Of a DNA stretch of 64,000 bases, positions 1 through 11,200 are shown one piece after another; position 1 is the stretch's first letter; every line of letters begins with the position of its first letter. The DNA comes from Septoria linicola (Eukaryota > Ascomycota > Dothideomycetes > Mycosphaerellales > Mycosphaerellaceae). The stretch is from contig CP099419.1 in the NCBI GenBank assembly GCA_024114885.1, forward strand, positions 4,712,001 through 4,776,000, in the 5' to 3' direction. The notes under the pieces are model-generated. The model was not told the origin of the DNA and made no database searches. It saw only the letters and a list, made by a program, of their open reading frames with translations. Position numbers and translations under genes: made by a program.

Positions 1-984
1 GATGTCTGTAGATGCCGTACCGGGCTTGTCTGCCGACGAAGGTGCAGTGAAGCTGCTTTCCGACTCGTCCTGTTTTGATCGCTTTCGTCGCTGGATATAC
101 ACCTTTGTGCCTCGACTCTCGAATTCTGGTGTCCGCTCACGACCATTCGGTGACCTCGACCGCAATGGGCGCACTCGCACTGGTTCCAGATCTGGCTCGG
201 ACTCTGTGAAATCGTGATGGGACACTGGCACCTTGAGTCCGACATTGACAACGCTTTTTCGAATGTACACCGGTTTGGGCGTCTTCTCTTTCCCGTTCTC
301 CTGGTCTGGCGTTGCTTGTGGCTCTACCGGAACTGCTGTTCGATCTCGCCTCCAGTGGCCATCGCTGACCACGCGCTTCTTAGGCGCGCTGGCTTCCTTG
401 ACCTCTGCTGGCACTTCGACCTGCGGCTTGCTTTTCCGCCTCACCCACGCTTTGCGGTCCAGGTCCACCTCCCGGCCGGCCTTTTTCTCCCCCGAAGGCA
501 CTATCGCAACTGCATTGGGTGCTGGCGCTGGCGCCTTGCCGGGAGTTCGCGGGGTGTTGGGTGTCGTTGGTCGTGATCGGACTGGCACTGCCATCACGTC
601 GCCTGGAATGGTCGATTCGGTTTCTACCACAATCATGTCATGGTGCGTTGCGTCTGACGCATCATCATGAATGACCACTATCTCATTCTCGGACTGCTTC
701 TTGGACTTCGGCTTGGCCTTGGGCTTCTCTGGCTCGGGCGCTACAATGCCACCGCCCAATTCATTCCAGCCAGCGATCTTGGAGGCAAAGTCCTGCGATC
801 TCCGCTTGGCCAGCCGCTGTGTAGTCAGGTCGGCGACTTTCGTCTTTTCGGGCGTCTTCTTGGACGACTGTTTGCGCGCGGCATCGTTGGGATCGGGCAT
901 TGAGGATGGCACCTGTGCATCGGACAGCCAGTCAGACATGGTTTCGACTGCATATTGCGCGCCGGGCGAGATCACATTGAACAT
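1..984 (-). CDS. Uncharacterised basic, probably disordered protein (5' part; runs off the window)
   Basis: A minus-strand frame starting with ATG at 984 stays open for all 328 codons to the window edge, so the 5' end is inside and the 3' end is missing. The product is rich in Lys, Arg, Pro, Ser and Thr and looks largely disordered. Near the N-terminus are Lys-rich stretches (KKTPEKTK, AKPKSKKQ), then an acidic patch (VVIHDDASDATHHD), then a Pro/Ala stretch (TPNTPRTPGKAPAPAP). Further on come two more ordered basic segments, KRVVSDGHWRRDR and KVYIQRRKRSK. There are no membrane segments and no signal peptide. The composition suggests a nuclear or chromatin-associated protein, but I recognise no family. 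An upstream ATG at 994 is out of frame, which supports 984 as the start. The open frame and normal codon use argue strongly that it is a real gene. Confidence 0.75.
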   Translation of the reverse strand, partial: MFNVISPGAQYAVETMSDWLSDAQVPSSMPDPNDAARKQSSKKTPEKTKVADLTTQRLAKRRSQDFASKIAGWNELGGGIVAPEPEKPKAKPKSKKQSENEIVVIHDDASDATHHDMIVVETESTIPGDVMAVPVRSRPTTPNTPRTPGKAPAPAPNAVAIVPSGEKKAGREVDLDRKAWVRRKSKPQVEVPAEVKEASAPKKRVVSDGHWRRDRTAVPVEPQATPDQENGKEKTPKPVYIRKSVVNVGLKVPVSHHDFTESEPDLEPVRVRPLRSRSPNGRERTPEFESRGTKVYIQRRKRSKQDESESSFTAPSSADKPGTASTDI

Positions 985-2528
985 GGCGGGACATGAGGCA
1001 GAAAAGCAGAACAGACAGAATGATGAAAGTGCATATTAGCCGCAAGTGCTGGGTTGGAGCAGATACGAATCCTGGTTCAGCAAGAGAGCTTATGCGTATG
1101 CGTACCTTGGCCCGACTCTTCTTTTTGGTGTCTACTTCTTGTGCTCGTGCTCCTCCCTCAGCTGTGTTTCTTGAGATGTTCCTGCTCGTACGTGATGCTT
1201 ATTCCTCTCACGCTTCTCCACATTGCATTTCGTTGTATCGTGGTAGCATGGATGGACGGTGTGCGGTGTCGCCGACTCGAGGTAGAATGGTTGCTAGGCC
1301 GTCTCAGCACTCCTTCGGCTGACCAGGGCAGCTCCACAATGTCACGCTGGTCGTCGTCGCTGTTACACCAAAAGTGCAGAATAGTAGCAGCAGGAAAGAT
1401 GGCAGTGCTGGCCAAGGTATAGTTCTAAACAACAGCACAAACAATGAGGCGTCCGGGCTGGGTTGATCCCTGCGCGCGATCTGGTGGCCTTCTTTTTTCG
1501 CGCCAGCACCACTTCGTCCTGCACTTTCATCACCACCACTTCACCCTGGAAAGAGGGCGCACCCTTTGCTATTATCTACGCGATGGAAAGCACGAGGCTT
1601 GCAGCTGCGGAATCGAGGTCCGCATAGCTCCATGTTGCGCCGCCGGTTACAGCCGTTGCCATCGGTGTCTTGCATGGAGCGGCTGCAGGACCACGCTTTC
1701 TATTAGTTCTATTTGCTGGGCGTTAGCTTCTTGTCCGCAGCAACGCTGCCATCAATAGTGATGCTTCCGTCAAGCACGGCCTGTCTTGATGTAGTTGGGC
1801 ATCTTCAGGCTGACAGACAGTCATAGACATTGAGCAAAAGTGAAGCTGAAACATTGAACAGGGCTGATGTGCAGCACCAGCCACGAGCACGAAATCTTCC
1901 GGTTTCACGGGCACGCCTGTTGAGCGCACGGTATCGGGAAGCCAGCAATGTCTCAGATGCGTCGGTGACAATGGACACTTCAGATGGTCAGTATGGCTGG
2001 AGCTCGACCTCCAATCATACATAATGGCTGCAAAGTCCTGCCACGACGTGCTGAATGAAGACGATCGCGTACATCAGCTGCCAGATCCAGGCTCATTGTT
2101 TGCAGAGAGGCTTGAATGTGACGCTCGAACGCTTCACCGCGTAGGCAGTGCTGATGCAGACAAGACAAGCCTGGCAGGCGGCGGGTAGGATTACAATTCT
2201 TCTCTCGTACACGTAGTATTTCTTCAAGCTTACATGGCTCGCTGAATATAGCCGTAGGAACAGATGATATCTTTGAAGTGTAGAGAGGATCGTAGCTCCC
2301 TTGCTCTCGGTGGCAACGGCGGAAGCGGGAGGCACACATGGACAAACATGAGCAAGTGAAGGTCTTTGGTGTCTGCATCGTGAGACTCGATCCAGACATC
2401 AACATGCCAAGCATTGTTTGAGCAGCCAGCAAAGGACCACAAACAACTCGCCAACATCCGCTCGCTCGCTCGCTCGTCGACTCTCTGACATCTGCACTCG
2501 GACAGACAACACAACCAAGAAGTCCAAG
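985..2528. other. Intergenic, no supported gene
   Basis: This 1.5-kb stretch separates the minus-strand gene (start at 984) from the first member of the tandem family (start at 2,529), so it must hold both divergent promoters. The open frames inside it are short, overlap one another on both strands and show no recognisable family. There is no RIP signature: CpA and TpG are common. I see no repeat or RNA gene. Confidence 0.6.
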
Positions 2529-3069
2529 ATGGAGGAGCCAGAAGCAGCAGCGGCTTCGGGTAGGCTACAGTACAGTGCGAGCATGAGTACACGCCAGAAC
2601 TAATGTCAAGCCAGACGCCGCCCATTACGCGCTCCAGCTTCGTGCCCTCAATCAGACCTCCTCTCCACTTCTGCGCTTACCGCGCGAGCTCCGGGACGAA
2701 ATCATGACCTGTGTGGTCGATAGCCTGCCACCAAAAGTCATCGTCCCGCGATACTCTCCTGCGACGCTGCAAGTCTGTCATCAACTGAGGGAGGAGACCG
2801 CCGAGATTTTCTATGCCAAAAAGACGGTCCTTTGCTTGCGAAACCAATCGACACAATTTGCCTCACGTTTCGATCCAGCGCACAAGCAGTATTTGCGCAA
2901 GATCTGCGTATGGCCGGCAAAGCCGCATCAGTCCCAACGCGCTACTTTCGAGGAGGCAGATAGACTGGACGAGGGTCACGGGCTGACCAGCGGCACTGTC
3001 TGGGTACGCTGTTCCCATTTTGGAAACGATTTCGGTTGGCTCAACGCGCAAGGCAAGCAACTGCGCTAA
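2529..3069 (+). CDS. Tandem-family paralogue A (LRLPREL / F-box-like family), two exons
   Basis: Best model: exon 1 2529-2559, intron 2560-2614 (55 bp, GTAGGC...CCAG), exon 2 2615-3069, giving about 161 residues. The ATG at 2529 joins in frame to exon 2 only if the CCAG acceptor at 2614 is used. The core LLRLPRELRDEI lies at about residues 31-42. It is followed by LQVCHQLREETAEIFYA, then FDPAHKQYLRKI, then a diverged C-terminus (EADRLDEGHGLTSGTVWV) that matches the ELDAAT..RPGTW segment of paralogues D and E. Proteins starting this way are common in fungi and are often labelled F-box-like or 2EXR-like; the biochemical role is unknown. It is the most diverged intact member of a five-gene direct tandem array. 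No signal peptide or membrane segment is visible. Confidence 0.65.
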
Positions 3070-3748
3070 GACTGGCTTGAGATCAAGAGATACTGCGTTA
3101 CGCATCTCTCGAGCTGAATCACCTGCTGGCTCACGTTCTCAGGCTGAATGCCACTGGACAGCGGTTTGACGCGGTCACATATCGCTCATGTACACGTTTC
3201 AAGTCAGGAACTCAGCCCACCATATCTGGCACCATGGCTACATTACATGGATGCAAGGCAAAGGCATAATCTCCGGGGAAAGTGTGTCAGCTCTAGATGT
3301 CGCTTCGACCAATGTCCAGAAAAGCTTCGCGTATGCGATGGACGCTATCAACCCTGATCACCACGCTGACCACGGCTGGCTTACGGCACTAAGTAGCAAG
3401 CACTCCCCGACATCACAAAATCGCATCTTTGCTGGATACTGGCGCGCCTTTTCACGATCCACTATCACATGCTCGCCTGCATACTTTGCCAATGATCGGC
3501 AGGCCCCACATAGTCTCCCCATGGCACAATGGAGGGGTAAGCCGCGGACTCGGGCCCCGTCTAGATCGGGCCTTCACCACATGCAGTGCAACGTCGCGTG
3601 TATGCTCAAGAACAGCTTAAGAGGTCGCGTGTCCCATGTTTCGTAGAGCCGCATTGCAGTTTCCCACCTCTCCGTCTCTTGCTGAGCGTCTTTACATCTC
3701 TGCTGACAGAATTTGAGCTATTAACACCATAAGCATGTCTATCGCTGT
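3070..3748. other. Intergenic between paralogues A and B
   Basis: Two overlapping open frames occur here (3148-3357 and 3188-3646), but neither shows the family motifs or any recognisable domain. There is no RIP signature. I treat the interval as non-coding; it must contain the terminator of A and the promoter of B. Confidence 0.5.
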
Positions 3749-4420
3749 ATGGCAGCCAAGAACGACAGACAGATTGATGTTTTGCTGATTGAAAAACAGA
3801 TGCTAGCAGCAAGCACAATGGAATTTCACAAGCAGGACCTAAAGATACTAGATGATAAAGATGAATCAGCTAGCCACGTCGAAGACATGACTCTTCCACC
3901 AACCTCAAATACCAACACTCTCACCCTCCACGACCTCCGCATCCACAACCAACTATCCTCTCCCCTCCTCCGTCTCCCCCGAGAACTTCGGGACCTCATC
4001 ACCTCCTTCCACGTCTCAGACTACTCCGCGCCTCATTCCTCTTCAACAACCCACACCCTCCCACCTCTCCTCCAAACCTGCGCCTCTCTCCGCCCAGAAG
4101 TCGCAGAAATCTACTACTCCCGCAAACTCCTCCTCGCCGGTGGCGCTCCCTCTCCACAATACGAAAAACGCTTCTTCAATGGCTTCGATCCCGAGCATAA
4201 GAAGTTCATTCGAAGAGTGCATTGGTTGTGGGATGCATATGGGACGAGGGAGCAGGCGATGCAGAGGGCGGGCGAGTTGGATCGGCTGACGGGGATGAGG
4301 GAGGGGGTGTGGACGGTGGGGTTTATTGATATTTTTGCTGTTGAGGGGGAGGGGAGGAGAGGGAGGGCGGTCTATGTTAATGCGAGGGGCAGTGTGAGGG
4401 AGCCGGGGAGTTGTGGGTAG
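3749..4420 (+). CDS. Tandem-family paralogue B (LRLPREL / F-box-like family)
   Basis: Uninterrupted frame of 223 residues. The family core LLRLPRELRDLI begins near residue 73. It is followed by LLQTCASLRPEVAEIYYSRK (the family CRQLRxETAxIYFAN segment), GFDPEHKKFIRRVH, and AGELDRLTGMREGVWTV (the ELDAATxxRPGTWxV segment). The last 30 or so residues are Gly/Arg-rich and unlike the other copies. The N-terminus is uncertain: Met1 and Met24 (3818) are both possible, and the short 5' exon seen in A, D and E is not evident. The C-rich first half switches to a G-rich second half after about 4,200, which is unusual. Function unknown; no localisation signal seen. Confidence 0.65.
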   Translation: MAAKNDRQIDVLLIEKQMLAASTMEFHKQDLKILDDKDESASHVEDMTLPPTSNTNTLTLHDLRIHNQLSSPLLRLPRELRDLITSFHVSDYSAPHSSSTTHTLPPLLQTCASLRPEVAEIYYSRKLLLAGGAPSPQYEKRFFNGFDPEHKKFIRRVHWLWDAYGTREQAMQRAGELDRLTGMREGVWTVGFIDIFAVEGEGRRGRAVYVNARGSVREPGSCG

Positions 4421-4808
4421 GGGTAAGAGCGTGTTTCTTCAAGGATATGGAACGCGGTCGACAGCCGTGACGGGCGGGTCGACTTTTGATGGTGTGAAGA
4501 GAACGCTGGAAGTCGGAATTTAGGCCGAACCCGACGAAGCGGTGCAGCTCTATCGCGCACATCTGCGGCCACAGACAGAATGGAATGAAATTTATGCAGC
4601 GATTTAGGCTAGCGTAGACTAGCCGCGTCCACCATCATTTCTACCTTTTCGAGACTCCAGCCAGTACATCGACTTCCAGAATGCCACGCAAAGACCGAAT
4701 CGAGATGTGGAGAGAGAGAGAAGCCAGGCCTCCGGGCTGACGTGGAGGTCGGTCGACTCTGAGGGCTCGCGGATTGAATGCCAACACCAGTTCTAATAAA
4801 AGTGCAGG
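4421..4808. other. Intergenic between paralogues B and C
   Basis: Nothing supported. The 5' half expected for paralogue C (the LLRLPREL core) is not found in any frame here, so this interval may include its decayed or deleted front end. Confidence 0.45.
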
Positions 4809-5133
4809 AACACGGCGCAGCCTCGAATCGAAGCTACACCAATGTTCTTCTCACAAACAGTCATCTCCTGCTCCGAGAAAGACTACGATGAGGGCTACTT
4901 CGCAGGGCTCGACGCCAGCTACAAAATGCTCATACCACGCGTGCATCTTTCGGACGCGAAAAAACTTTTGGCGAGCTGGGCCGTCTCGTATCAATGCCAT
5001 TGTTCGCGCAGCTGAGCTCGATGCTGCTACAGACATGAGGCCTGGTACGTGGATCGTGGACTCAGAGGAGGCGGAAGCTTACTACAATGGGTTGGGTCAG
5101 CGCATCGGGCTAGTGAATGGAAAATTCGACTGA
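4809..5133 (+). pseudogene. Tandem-family paralogue C, truncated and frameshifted
   Basis: Family homology is split over two frames. From about 4809 one frame reads RIEATPMFFSQTVI, then GYFAGLDASYKMLIPRVHLSDA, which matches the ETAPIYFANTVI ... GYFRGFDHTYKKYIRRMALSD region of paralogue D. After about 4,970 homology continues in another frame: IVRAAELDAATDMRPGTWIV, then EAYYNGLGQRI, ending at 5133. The break lies near the A6 run in the sequence cgaaaaaac. The N-terminal LLRLPREL half is missing. The frame that spans the whole interval from 4774 has the right C-terminus but a non-homologous front. An indel pseudogene, not RIP, explains this best. Confidence 0.65.
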
Positions 5134-5398
5134 GGTCCTGGTACAGACGAGAAGACTGACGATTGGGTTGAGGTACCGGCTTGTGGCTTTGCGATCGAGG
5201 GAATCGGGGCAGTAACAGGGATTACTGGATAAGTCAGAGGCGAGGAGACTCTTGTCATTCTGGAACAGCGCTGTCTCACGCGTTTGCAATCACAAACGTA
5301 GTTGAAGTGGAACATGTAGGGATTCGAGCTCGCGTGCTCTAGTGCAATACTTCTCTTTCCACGGCTTCCAATTCTTCACAAATACATCTACTCACAAG

Positions 5399-6070
5399 AT
5401 GGCTCGCTACAAGGATCGCGACAAGGCACGCAGAGACCCACGCAAATGGGCGAAGGCCAAGCCGGAGGAGGAAAAGGTCAGTCGAACGAGCTCAAACCCA
5501 GTCACGATCGATTGCTGATCAATATGTCCGAAACGCGATGCGAAGTACTTCGATCAGCTCACTGCCGTCAATCAACAAGAATCGCCTCTTCTTCGCTTGC
5601 CGCGAGAGCCCCGAGAAGAGACCGTGAGGCTGGCGCTTCTCGGGCTCAGTAGACTCAACAGCCGTTGGGCAATGGACCCTCCAATTTCTGCTCTGATTGG
5701 TGTCTGTCGCCAACTACGCGCAGAGACCGCGCCAATCTACTTCGCCAACACGGTCATCTATCGTGAGGAAGATAAAGAAGACAAGGGCTACTTCCGCGGC
5801 TTTGATCACACGTACAAGAAGTACATCAGGCGCATGGCTCTTTCCGACAATTGCTTCGGCCCTGATCCGGACCTCACCGCCGCTATTGCACGTGCAGCGA
5901 CATTAGATGCTGCGACAAGTCTGCGACCTGGAACGTGGGTAGTCATGGCATTGACACGCCCGTCTTATGGGTACTACAATGGCCTTGAAGAGCGCATCAC
6001 TGATCTCAAAGCTGTATTCCGTGGCAAAGACAGAGTAAGCTGTCAAGACAAGTCACGGCATGCGTTATAG
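5399..6070 (+). CDS. Tandem-family paralogue D (LRLPREL / F-box-like family), two exons
   Basis: Model: exon 1 5399-5476 (26 codons, very basic: MARYKDRDKARRDPRKWAK), intron 5477-5545 (69 bp, GTCAGT...GAAG with a CTGAT-like branch site), exon 2 5546-6070, about 200 residues. Exon 2 opens with YFDQLTAVNQQ, then the core LLRLPREPREE, CRQLRAETAPIYFANTVI, GYFRGFDHTYKKYIRRM, IARAATLDAATSLRPGTW and YYNGLEERI. This copy shows the family consensus most clearly and is the reference for interpreting C and E. The conserved C-terminal part (Ala-rich helix, then RPGTW, then YNGL) suggests one small folded domain. I infer no biochemical role. Confidence 0.75.
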
Positions 6071-6296
6071 GCGACAAAGGAAAGGGAAGAAGCCAGCGAG
6101 TAGAAGGCTCTTGCTGGCCTGGTGCAGCTACCCTTCATGCTTCTGTATTCGCGAGCGAAGTGAAGTGAAGCATGAAGGAACTCTGAGCTAGCGCTTCGTA
6201 GCTGCGTCCACAAAACTCTCTTCTATTTTTTTTGGACATCCCAGAAACTCTTTTGTGACTCTCAATTGCAGAACACTGGGCGAGTGCATGACAGCC

Positions 6297-6942
6297 ATGG
6301 TGAACAACGAGGCAGTAAGTGATAGTGCAGTGACCTTCCAACGCGTATCAGCGACAGCTACTGATGTGCACACAGAAGTACAGACAGGACCGCGCGCGAG
6401 AGAGCGTGCTCGCCAATCTCGCCGCAGCACCGCCCTCTGTTGTGCGTCGAGTCGAGTCGCTACTTGCAAAGATTTACGACAAGATCACTGCCAGAAATCA
6501 GCAAGAATGTTCCCTGCTCCGCCTGCCACGAGAGCTTCGAGACGAGATCATCAAGATGGCACTTCCCCTTTCGTACGAAGTCGGACATCCATACACCTAC
6601 TTCCCAGTCAAGAAGGCACTACTACCAGCCCTGCTGAGTGTCTGCCGGTAGCTCCGCGTCGAGACAGCTCCAGTCTTTTTACCGAACATCGCCATCGCTA
6701 TGCGCGACATTCATCTAGATTGGCTCTTGTTCGAAGGCTTCAACCCAAAATACATTCAGCTCGTCCGCCGCGTGCACCTCATGGATTCATACACTTGGGT
6801 CCATCTTTCTAGACACGGCGCTGTCGCTCGTGCGGCAGAGCTTGACGCCGCCACGAATGTGAGACCAGGCACGTGGATCATTCACGGGTGCTCAGAAGGC
6901 TTTGTTGCGTATCACAATGGCTTGGACCAGGCTGGCTCATAG
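6297..6942 (+). pseudogene. Tandem-family paralogue E, inactivated by one in-frame TAG
   Basis: Exon 1 6297-6314 (MVNNEA), intron 6315-6375 (GTAAGT...CACAG), exon 2 from 6376. It reads KYRQDRARESVL, the core LLRLPRELRDEI, then LLSVCR, then TAG at 6649-6651, and continues in the same frame LRVETAPVF, GFNPKYIQLVRRVH, AVARAAELDAATNVRPGTW and AYHNGLDQ to TAG at 6942. Paralogue D has CRQLR at this point, so one C-to-T change (CAG to TAG) at 6649 accounts for the stop. The changed C is in a CpA context, the RIP preference, and the gene ends about 80-150 bp before the RIP block. The rest is intact, so the loss appears recent, or the stop could be read through. Confidence 0.75.
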
Positions 6943-7019
6943 ACAGACAGACACCAATCAAGGGTAGTGTTTGTCTGATTGATATATAAAGGTCCCTGTC
7001 GCGTACACGCAAAAATCTG
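6943..7019. other. Transition from gene space to RIP block
   Basis: Contains a TATATAA-type stretch and ordinary base composition. Over the next 100 bases CpA and TpG become rare and TpA dominates. The exact edge of the repeat is not marked by a recognisable terminal repeat. Confidence 0.5.
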
Positions 7020-7425
7020 ACCTCGTTAACTCGGAACTACGTAGCGCCGCGCACGTGATAGCCTCCGCGTCTTGGCGATAACAATACCTTCACGGTGCTA
7101 ATAATAGTACAATGCCTATAATAATAGCTACTTTAATCTATTGTATTATAGTATACGGTACGCGCTTTATAACGTAATTAGCTTATATTTATCTCGTAGA
7201 TCTATTTTAGAGACGTGCCCTATAGGCGAGAGCCTTTAAAGAAAGTAAAGATAAGAATCTTTATTAATCCTATTATTATTTTATTATAGAGTAAGGCTAT
7301 CGTATTATAACTGAAATAAGCGCGTAACTAGATAGGTAGGTGCCTATTATAAGGTCGTTATTATTATTAGGCGTAGGTAATATAACCGTATCTTCTACTC
7401 GAGTTTATTTCTTTCTTTAAGTACT

Positions 7426-8119
7426 ATTACTACTACTACTACTATTACTACTACTACTACTATTACTAAGTACCTATAATAACCCTTTAATTAGATATAT
7501 ATATTATATATAATAGTAGAGTCGCGCCTCTTATACGTAATAGCTCGTAATAGCGGCTTACCGCCGATGTTTCTAGATTATCTTATATAGACCTACCTTC
7601 TTAATAGGTATTTAGGAACAGTTTACTAATTATCTATCTATATAGAGTCGACTAGTTACTAGTACTAATAATTTGCCTTTAGGCGCTATAATTAGTAGTT
7701 AGTCGTAGTAGGGCCGTAGAGAAGATTAGATATATACTATCTCTTACCCTTTCCGTTATATAGTATAACTCGCACTTTATAATAGAATCTCGAGAGTTTA
7801 CTAATATTATAATATAGCTACTACCTCGACGTCTCCTACGCGCTTCGCGCTTCGCGCCTATCTACTACTACTAAGGATCGCCGCTACTACCTCGTTCGCT
7901 CTCGTTAGTATACCTTTACCTACGCCGTCTACTACTATACTACTACTACTACTACTAATACTAATACTACTACCGCTACTACTACCTCGCTACTATTGTT
8001 CCTTAGCGACGACGACGACGACGACGACGATAACTAGGCCCTATTATAAGTTATACTAAGTCTATTCTTCGACTATATCTTAATTATACTAATACTTATA
8101 CTTTAGGCTACTACTCTAA

Positions 8120-8151
<32 letters not shown>

Positions 8152-8280
8152 TAACGATAATAATAATAACGACGACGACGACGATAATAATAACGTAGAG
8201 CGTTACTAACCTAGGCCTCTACTATAGAGTATTATCCTCGCTACCGCTACTACTACTACTACTATACCGCCTCTACTACT
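7426..8280 (+). repeat. Triplet-repeat tracts (tac)n, (act)n and (gac)n
   Basis: Several pure or nearly pure trinucleotide tracts lie in the first part of the RIP block. Examples are (act/tac) runs near 7,428-7,470, 7,930-7,985 and 8,245-8,265, and (gac) runs near 8,008-8,029, 8,121-8,151 and 8,170-8,182. The gac tracts contain CpG but no CpA or TpG, so they escape RIP. The tac tracts could be RIP products of cac tracts. Confidence 0.7.
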
Positions 8281-11200
8281 ATCTCGCTCTCGCGGCCGCT
8301 CTTTAGGCACTAGTATATTCGTATAACGCTAACCTACGTCTACTAACCGCTAGTAGTCTGTCTCCGACTTACGCTAGAGTACTACGTCGAGATTCGACTA
8401 GTACCGCTTTACTAATACTAGTAAAGCGTAAGAGATAGGTACTACGCGTATTAGCAGTCTATATCGTCGGTATATTAGGTTAGGTACTACTACTACTACT
8501 AATTGTTTTATATATACTAGGGACGGAAAGTAGTATTATAGCCGCTATATATAAGATCGTAATATTAGTAATTATATATAAATAGCTTCTATAGTAGTAT
8601 CTACGTATACGTCTCGAGCCTTCGGCCCTATATATTAGTAGTAAAGATTAGTCTATTCTATATACTTTAGCTTCTTATCTCTTATCTTAATACCTATACT
8701 AAACCTACGAATTATATTATAGTAGGTAGTTATTACTTTATAAAGATATACGAAGTTCTTCGTAGGTTAAAGTAGTAGCAAACTTTAGAGGTAATCGTCT
8801 ACTAGATCTAGATATACTAATACGATCCGCTAGCCCTCGCTAGTAGATAGGTTAGCTTTAATACTATTAAACTCTCGCTGTCTACTATATCGCTAGTAGA
8901 CAGGTTAGCTTTAATACTATTAAACTCTAGAGGCTTTCTATTATAGAGTAGAGCCTCTACTATATAATAGAAATAATTAGGTTACGTCGCCTAATCCTCT
9001 AGATATAAATAGGTTCTTAGTAGTATTAGGAAGCTTAATAAGAGTCTAGTTAGCTAAGCGTATATCTTCTTTAAACTACTAGCGAGTACGTTAGTTAGCG
9101 AGGGTACTCTCTATTTCCCTCTTATACCTAACGCGTTCTAGAGTATCTTTAATATCGTCGTCGTCGCTATTATAATCTTCGAATAATTCTATAGATTAGC
9201 TAGTATAGTGTTATAGTAGGCCTTTCTTAAGCTTGTAGATACGGTAGTATATAGTAGATTTATCGACATAGCGACGTTTCTAACTTAATCTATCGTTATT
9301 CGCGAATCGGAGCTATATAAGAGAGGGAAGTTAGGAAGTAGTACGCTTCTATAGGCTACGGCGGAGATATAGAAGAAGCTGTTCCTATTAGCGACGTATC
9401 TAGTCCTTCTCTCTTATAATAGTAGTATTACCGCCGTCGCTAGAGATACGCTTAAAGTTAAATACGCGCTCGAATATAAGATCTTCTAACCTTTATACTC
9501 GAGACATAGTAATATACGTAAGCGTAGTATTCTAGTAGCTAGTTTCTAGATCTAAAACTACCTTCGAGACGGTTATACTCTAGGCTTTATATACGGTAAT
9601 AGCGTATACTAGGCGAACGGGGAATTACGTACGATACCGTACTTCTTCTTTACGATAGAAGTTACGCTATAAATAGAAGATTAGAACGATAGCGTACTCT
9701 ACTAAGCGCTAGACAAACCTCTTAATCGAAGGCCTAGTATAGTTAGAAGTAGGTATAGATACTAAGAAGTAGAAGGGATAGTAGCTAGTAGTAGGATCCT
9801 ATCTAGCGTACTATACTATATTATATAATCGGTACTAAGTACCGTTAACGATACCTCTCTTAGTCTAGAGATTCTCGAGGACTATTAACTTATAGCTAAT
9901 TAAGAGACTTAGCTCTACTTCGAGACTACTAGCCTCTCGAAAGCTAGCTTTAGTAGCGATAGTATTACTATAAGTAGCGTAGACCTTAAAGACTAGCTAG
10001 CTATTATCTCGCTAGTACTAGTAATTATAGGCGTCGGCCTCTACGTTCGTTCTATATATCCGGATCGCTATATTAAACTAACAGATCTTAGTTATAAAGA
10101 GATTAGCCTACCGGGTTAGTATTTCCTTTATATAGCGGCTTAGCTCTTTATAATAGAAATACCTACCTAGTAGTAGGCTATAAGAGTCTCCTAATACGTA
10201 TAGGCTACTATATAGCTATAGAGCGCGCGTAATATAGTAGAGAACGCGTACTAATCTATATATTATCGCTACTAAATACTAAGAACTATAGTTTTATTAA
10301 AGGCCCGATACTTATAATATCTAAATACGTCCTAGGTAGTAACGCTATCGCGAAGTAGTCCGTCTAGCTAATACTTCTAGATATTATAGAATAGCGCCTT
10401 CTCTTTAATAGAAGGTAACTACTAGAAGTTACTAAAGAGTAGTATACCTAAGCCGCCGAAGAGCTCGCTATTACTCTTTACTTCCTATAAATAGAGATCT
10501 ACGGCGTATAGAGTAGTAAGGCTAACTATACTCTTCTCGTCGATAATTATATACCGTATATACTAGAGCCGCTATTAGAGAGCGTAGAGTTAGCTAGTTA
10601 GAAGCGCCTAGAACGGTCGATTACTAAATAGTAACTTAAGAAGAGAGTATAGTATACTACTACTAATACTAAATAAGGTAGCGCCTATAGAGGCGTAACG
10701 GATAATAATCTCTTAGTATAAGAGGTCCTATAAATAGGCCGATAGTACTTAAATAACGAAAGACTTACTAGTTCTAGTAGGTCTATTAATATTTAGGAGG
10801 ATCTACTAGGGTATAAACCTAGCTTCGGTGTCTTAGAAGTAATTTATAACTCTATAATATTAGCTTTTTCTATTATAAAGTATAGCTATTATACTATAAT
10901 AAAAATAATTACTATTAATAGATCGTACGCTATTTCTTAGATAGGAGGTTAATAACTCTTTATAAGTACTAGCCTATATACGATATCTAGAGGTACTAGC
11001 GCTTAGCGTACTTCTACTAGTCGTGTTCGTTATAGATATTCAAGCCTTATATATACGCTTATTATATTAGCCGATATAGAATATCTAGTTATATTACTAA
11101 TCCTCTATTCGCTCTCTAAGATTATTAGGATCCTTATATTATACTACTAGGTTACGATAGGCCGTCTCTACTACTAGCTAAGCTATTATATCTTCGAATA

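Noticed and set aside
1158..2625. Several overlapping open frames on both strands
   Set aside because: Mutually overlapping, short, with no motif; better explained as chance frames in a high-GC interval.
3188..3646. 152-codon plus-strand open frame between paralogues A and B
   Set aside because: No family motif, no recognisable domain, overlaps other open frames, and the composition is not protein-like.
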